From: RPRB01 sp035519675
GTDB lineage: Bacteria > Myxococcota > Myxococcia > Myxococcales > Myxococcaceae
Direction of reading: 5' to 3'
Assembly (NCBI GenBank): GCA_035519675.1
Contig: DATIWB010000025.1
Span: 37,526 to 101,525, forward strand
DNA length: 64,000 nt
Shown: piece after piece, positions 60,626-64,000 of the stretch
How the letters are laid out: every line of letters starts with the position of its first letter
Numbering within the stretch: the first letter of the stretch is position 1
Position numbers and translations under genes: made by a program
Notes under the pieces: generated by a model
What the model saw: only the letters and a program-made list of their open reading frames with translations
Databases searched by the model: none
Told to the model about the DNA's origin: nothing

Positions 60626-62644
60626 ATGCACCGCGTCGTCTGGCTCTTCGCAGCTCTCCTTTGCCGACTCGCCCTGGCGGGCACGGTCGACCGGTACTCG
60701 CTGCTCACCTCCACCGGTCGGATCGGCACGCTGGTGGTTCGCAGCGAGCGCAACGTGGTGGACGTGGATTGGCGCGTCGACCAGAACGGACGGGGACCGA
60801 AGGTCCACGAACACTTGGTGCTCGACGCCTCTGGGCTCCCCACCTCGCGGGAGATCTCCGGAACGAACACCTACGGCGCTCCGGTGAAGGAGAGTTTCCA
60901 GGTGGAGGCAGGCCGGGCGCGCTGGAAGACGCTCGACGACTCGGGGGAGGCCCCCAGCTCGAACGCCATCTACGTCGACAACCGCGGGAGTCCGTGGTCG
61001 CAGATGCACCAGCTGCGGGTGCTCCTGGCCAGCAAGGGGCTCACGCGAGCAGCCCTCCCTTCGGGCACGCTGCGCCTGGAGAAGGTCCGGAGCGTGAAGG
61101 TGGGCAGGCGTGTCGAGCGCCTCGATGCCTATGCGCTCTGGGGTCTCGGGCTCTCGCCGCAGGTCCTGCTCGCGCGCGGTAGCCGGCTGGTCGCCAGCCT
61201 GGACCCGTTCGCGGTGCTGGTCGAGGACGGTTTCCCCGAGTCCTTCGAGCGGCTCTCGGCCCTGGCGAGCGACCTCTCCGCCGAGCTCCTGGTCCGCCTG
61301 TCGAGGCGGCTCGCGCACCGGGTGGATGGGCCGGTGTGGATCACCCAGGTGAACATCTTCGATCCGGCGACGGGAACCTCGAGCGCGGGGCGGAACGTGG
61401 TGCTCTACGGTGACCGGATCGTCGGCCTGCGGAGCGACGCACCGCCGGCGGGCGCGGTGACGATCGACGGCGGCGGTGGGACGTTGCTCCCCGGGCTCCT
61501 CGATGCCCACGCCCACATGGACGACTGGAGCGCGCTCTTGCACGTTGCCTCCGGGGTGACGTTCGTGCGCGACCCCGGCAACGACAACCAGCGGCTCCTC
61601 GATCTGGTGCGCCGGATCGACTCCGGCGAGCTCATCGGGCCGCGGGTCAAGATGAGCGGGTTCCTCGAGGGAAAGTCTCCCTTCTCCGCCGCGCACGGCT
61701 TCACCGTGAGAACCCTGGACGAGGCGCTGGACAAGGTCCGCTGGTACGCGGACCACGGCTTCTGGGGCATCAAGATCTACAACTCGATGCCGCCGGACCT
61801 GGTGAAGCCCATCGCCGCCGAAGCGCACCGGCTGGGGCTCCACGTCTCGGGGCACGTCCCGGCATTCATGACCGCCGAACGGGCGATCGCCGACGGCTAC
61901 GACGAGATCAGCCACATCAACCAGCTGCTGCTGATGTTCGTCCTCCGGGACACGGAGGACCCGAGGACGCCGTTCCGCTTCACGGTCATCGGCGAGCGGC
62001 TCAAGGACGTGAACCCCGCGGGCGCGGGTTTCCAGCGACTGTTGGGACTGATGAAGCAGCGGCACACGGCCCTCGACCCAACCCTGGCCACGTTCGTCAA
62101 CAACCTCGCCGCACGGCCGGGCACCGGGTCCCCGGTGGATGCTCCGTGGCTAGACCACGTTCCGACGCCGGTGAGGCGCGACCGGAAATCCATCCTCCTG
62201 GACATCAAGCCGGCCCAGTACGCCGCCTACGAGGCGAGCCAGAAGCGCCAGGACGAGTTCGTCGCCCTGCTCCACCGCGAAGGGATCCCGCTGGTTCCCG
62301 GCACCGACGACCTCCCCGGCCTGGGGCTGCACAGCGAGCTCGAGTCATGGGTCCACGCGGGAATCTCGCCAGCGGACACCCTGGTCGCCGCCACATTGGG
62401 CGGAGCACGCTTCCTCGGAAGTGACGCCGAGCTGGGCAGCATCAGCGTCGGGAAGCGGGCCGATCTCTACCTGGTCGAGGGCGATCCCTTGAAGGACATC
62501 CATGAGATCCGCAAGGGGCGGCTGGTGGTGAAGAACGGCGTCCTGTACTTCCCGGACGAGATGGAGTCGGCGCTGGGGATCGTCCCCTTCGCGCGGCACG
62601 TCGAGCCGACATCCGCGGCGCCGCCCAAGCCTGCCGCGCGCTGA
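60626..62644 (+). CDS. Exported amidohydrolase with N-terminal extension
   Basis: A 672-residue protein. A signal peptide (HRVVWLFAALLCRLALAG) is followed by about 210 residues of beta-rich sequence (VDRYSLLTSTGRIGTLVV) and then a metal-dependent amidohydrolase barrel. The ligands are LDAHAHMDD, the lysine in GIKIYNSMP, VSGHVP, DEISHINQ and GTDDLPG, all present, so the enzyme should be active. Relatives include imidazolonepropionase-like and prolidase-like peptidases; the extension looks like a domain fusion. ATG 60626 is preferred because GGGGA lies just upstream. Confidence 0.9.
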   Translation: MHRVVWLFAALLCRLALAGTVDRYSLLTSTGRIGTLVVRSERNVVDVDWRVDQNGRGPKVHEHLVLDASGLPTSREISGTNTYGAPVKESFQVEAGRARWKTLDDSGEAPSSNAIYVDNRGSPWSQMHQLRVLLASKGLTRAALPSGTLRLEKVRSVKVGRRVERLDAYALWGLGLSPQVLLARGSRLVASLDPFAVLVEDGFPESFERLSALASDLSAELLVRLSRRLAHRVDGPVWITQVNIFDPATGTSSAGRNVVLYGDRIVGLRSDAPPAGAVTIDGGGGTLLPGLLDAHAHMDDWSALLHVASGVTFVRDPGNDNQRLLDLVRRIDSGELIGPRVKMSGFLEGKSPFSAAHGFTVRTLDEALDKVRWYADHGFWGIKIYNSMPPDLVKPIAAEAHRLGLHVSGHVPAFMTAERAIADGYDEISHINQLLLMFVLRDTEDPRTPFRFTVIGERLKDVNPAGAGFQRLLGLMKQRHTALDPTLATFVNNLAARPGTGSPVDAPWLDHVPTPVRRDRKSILLDIKPAQYAAYEASQKRQDEFVALLHREGIPLVPGTDDLPGLGLHSELESWVHAGISPADTLVAATLGGARFLGSDAELGSISVGKRADLYLVEGDPLKDIHEIRKGRLVVKNGVLYFPDEMESALGIVPFARHVEPTSAAPPKPAAR

Positions 62645-62668
62645 GCAGAGGAGTACACTCCGCCGCCC

Positions 62669-63229
62669 GTGCGCCTGTTCCTCGCCGGCGTGGTCCCGGA
62701 GGCGGTCAAGCAGAGCCTGGAGGCCCAGCTCGAGCCGGTGCGGGCGGCGACGCCACAGGCACGCTGGCTCCCGCCCGAGAGCCTGCACCTGACGCTGGTG
62801 TTCCTCGGCTCGGTCCCGGACCCGACCGTCCCCGTGCTCCGGCAGGCGTTCGCCGGGGTCTGCGGCCGGCACCACGCGCTGTCGCTCACCCTGTCGGGAG
62901 TGGAGACGTTCGGGCCCTCCCGGTCGCCAAAGGTCCTGGCCACCACCCTCGGCGGCGACGTCGAGCTGCTGCAGGCGCTGGTCACCGATGCGCGCCACGC
63001 CGCGGAGCCGCTGGTCGCGCTCGAGCCGGAGCGGCCGTTCCGTCCGCATCTCACCGTGGCCCGCGCTCGCTCGGCCCACGGGGACCCGCTGCTCGGGCGG
63101 TGCCGGACGGCGCTCGGCCAGGCGCTCGACGGTGGCTTCATGCTCCGGGACGTCGCCCTGGTGCGCAGCGACACGCTGGCCAGCAGGGCGGTGCACACCG
63201 AGCTCGAGCGCTGGACGCTCGCCGGCTGA
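62669..63229 (+). CDS. thpR: RNA 2',3'-cyclic phosphodiesterase (ThpR/LigT)
   Basis: A 186-residue cytoplasmic 2H phosphoesterase. Both signature tetrapeptides are present: HLTLVFLG near residue 40 and HLTVARAR near residue 127, placed in the two-lobe fold. It opens 2',3'-cyclic phosphates on RNA to 2'-phosphates. The start is GTG 62669. It follows the amidohydrolase by 24 bp and may be co-transcribed with it. Confidence 0.95.
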   Translation: MRLFLAGVVPEAVKQSLEAQLEPVRAATPQARWLPPESLHLTLVFLGSVPDPTVPVLRQAFAGVCGRHHALSLTLSGVETFGPSRSPKVLATTLGGDVELLQALVTDARHAAEPLVALEPERPFRPHLTVARARSAHGDPLLGRCRTALGQALDGGFMLRDVALVRSDTLASRAVHTELERWTLAG

Positions 63230-63309
63230 CGCGCACGATTTTCGCCCGGGGTGAACGACGGCGGAAGTGCGCGTCCGACCTGCCGAATCCGGCGAGCTCC
63301 CCGGTCGGC

Positions 63310-63337
63310 TTGACGCTGCTGATCGCCGTCTTACGTT
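63310..63337 (+). promoter_or_regulatory. Sigma-70-like promoter for the Hsp20 gene
   Basis: TTGACG (63310-63315), a 16-bp spacer and TACGTT (63332-63337) lie 35 bp upstream of ATG 63372. A small hairpin (CCTT-TCCG-AAGG, 63345-63356) covers the first of two possible ribosome sites in the leader and could act as a weak RNA thermometer. Confidence 0.4.
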
Positions 63338-63371
63338 CCGTGTGCCTTTCCGAAGGAGCAGGAGCAAGACC

Positions 63372-63812
63372 ATGAGCACCATTCAGCGTTGGAATCCGTC
63401 GCGCGACTTCGCGCGGCTGCAGGACGAGGTGAACCGTCTGTTCGAGGGCAACCTTGGCCTCACCCGGAACACCGAGTCGTACGGCTGGACCCCGGCCGTG
63501 GACGTCTTCGAGGACACCGAGGGCGTGACCTTCAAGTTCGACCTCCCCGAGGTCGAGGGGAAGGACGTCGAGGTTCGCCTCGAGGATGGGACCCTCACCG
63601 TCCGCGGCGACCGGAAGCTCGAGCGCGAGGACAGGCGTGAGGGCTACCACCGGATCGAGCGCGCCTACGGCGTCTTCGCCCGGAGCTTCACCCTCCCCGC
63701 GACCCTCGATGCGGACAAGGCCACCGCCGAGCACAAGAACGGCGTGCTGAGGATCTTCGTCCCCAAGCGGGCCGAGGCGAAGCCAAAGAGCATCAGCGTC
63801 AAGGTGAACTGA
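63372..63812 (+). CDS. Small heat shock protein (Hsp20/alpha-crystallin)
   Basis: A 146-residue chaperone. The alpha-crystallin domain spans about residues 42-135 (PAVDVFEDTEGVTFKFDLPE, GTLTVRGDRKLEREDRREGY, FARSFTLPATLDADKATAEH, NGVLRIFVPKR), with the short N-terminal arm and the VPKR C-terminal region of bacterial Hsp20. It binds unfolding proteins as an oligomer. GGAGCAGGAG precedes ATG 63372. A possible heat-related promoter and hairpin lie upstream. Confidence 0.95.
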   Translation: MSTIQRWNPSRDFARLQDEVNRLFEGNLGLTRNTESYGWTPAVDVFEDTEGVTFKFDLPEVEGKDVEVRLEDGTLTVRGDRKLEREDRREGYHRIERAYGVFARSFTLPATLDADKATAEHKNGVLRIFVPKRAEAKPKSISVKVN

Positions 63813-63855
63813 GTTCCGTTCACCTCGTGCGCCGGCATTCGCCCGCCGGCGCGCG

Positions 63856-63889
63856 GCGCCCACCCTGCCCTGTTGGGCTCGGTGGGCGC
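63856..63889 (+). terminator. Stem-loop downstream of the Hsp20 gene
   Basis: GCGCCCACC (63856-63864) and GGTGGGCGC (63881-63889) form a perfect 9-bp stem with a 16-nt loop, 44 bp after the hsp20 stop. No T-run follows, so it would act with Rho or as an mRNA 3' stabiliser; a simple intrinsic terminator is unlikely. Confidence 0.4.
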
Positions 63890-64000
63890 AGTCGTTCCGG
63901 CGGCCAGCTGTGCAAGGCGTTGCGCGCACCGGCACCCCCGTGCACGGTCCGGACGCGTTCGCGGGCGGGCGCCGAGGACGCAGACGATGGCGCGGGGTTT

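Noticed and set aside
63856..63889. Intrinsic terminator after hsp20
   Set aside because: The stem is perfect but there is no T-run, so a standard Rho-independent terminator is not supported.

Overview
The window is a very GC-rich bacterial chromosome segment, densely coded on both strands. It has no tRNA or rRNA genes, CRISPR array, intact insertion sequence or prophage. The gene content suggests Myxococcota (a Myxococcales-type deltaproteobacterium). The signs are an hprK-rapZ-mannose-type PTS operon ending in ptsH-ptsI, a response regulator with a DUF4388/PATAN-like domain, an HDOD-PilZ protein, many small lipoproteins, Cys-rich 'stigma'-like repeats and an archaeal-type prolyl-tRNA synthetase. 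The placement is inferred from gene content and was not tested phylogenetically.

Layout. 1-4.3 kb: a diguanylate cyclase cut by the left edge, a convergent HDOD-PilZ protein, and ahcY. 4.4-8 kb: a CGNR zinc-finger regulator divergent from a coupled GST / arginase-family / M20 peptidase operon, followed by a remnant of an ABC permease. 8.2-13.5 kb (minus strand): a small exported protein, a YcaQ-type DNA glycosylase, a redoxin, metK and an ArnT-like glycosyltransferase. 13.6-19.3 kb: a coupled pair of M16 peptidases, ppk2, a lipoprotein hydrolase and a stand-alone B12-binding protein. 19.4-25.9 kb: a complete regulatory PTS operon (hprK, rapZ, IIA, IIB, IIC, IID, HPr, EI). 26-30 kb: a GT22-like mannosyltransferase, a YceI protein, hinT, a Fur-family regulator and a lipoprotein.

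30-37.3 kb holds the most interesting locus. A cobalamin riboswitch leads six genes whose stop and start codons all overlap: btuB, a Cys-rich beta-propeller-like lipoprotein, btuF, btuC, btuD and a dedicated tonB. The lipoprotein sits where Bacteroides carry the surface B12-capturing BtuG, so it may be an independently evolved or unrecognised counterpart. The riboswitch appears to act through a hairpin that hides the btuB ribosome binding site.

37.3-41.2 kb: a TonB-C-like lipoprotein, an M13 metallopeptidase, a decayed tandem copy of that peptidase, and comEA. 41.4-50.5 kb: a DUF4175 protein, a gluzincin-TPR protein, MoxR, DUF58 and BatA-like genes, all start/stop-coupled except for a repeat array between moxR and the DUF58 gene. 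50.6-64 kb: lipoproteins (one with a Cys/His/Asp-rich tail), gshB, an orphan sdhC, nagZ, a NicO-type metal transporter that probably starts at CTG, a response regulator, two paralogous lipoproteins, proS, an exported amidohydrolase, thpR and an Hsp20.

Two themes run through the window. Methyl and B12 metabolism is represented by ahcY, metK, B12 uptake and a B12-binding protein. Several loci also share a 61-62 bp intergenic repeat that begins at or just after a stop codon (about 16.4, 29.3 and 47.3 kb).
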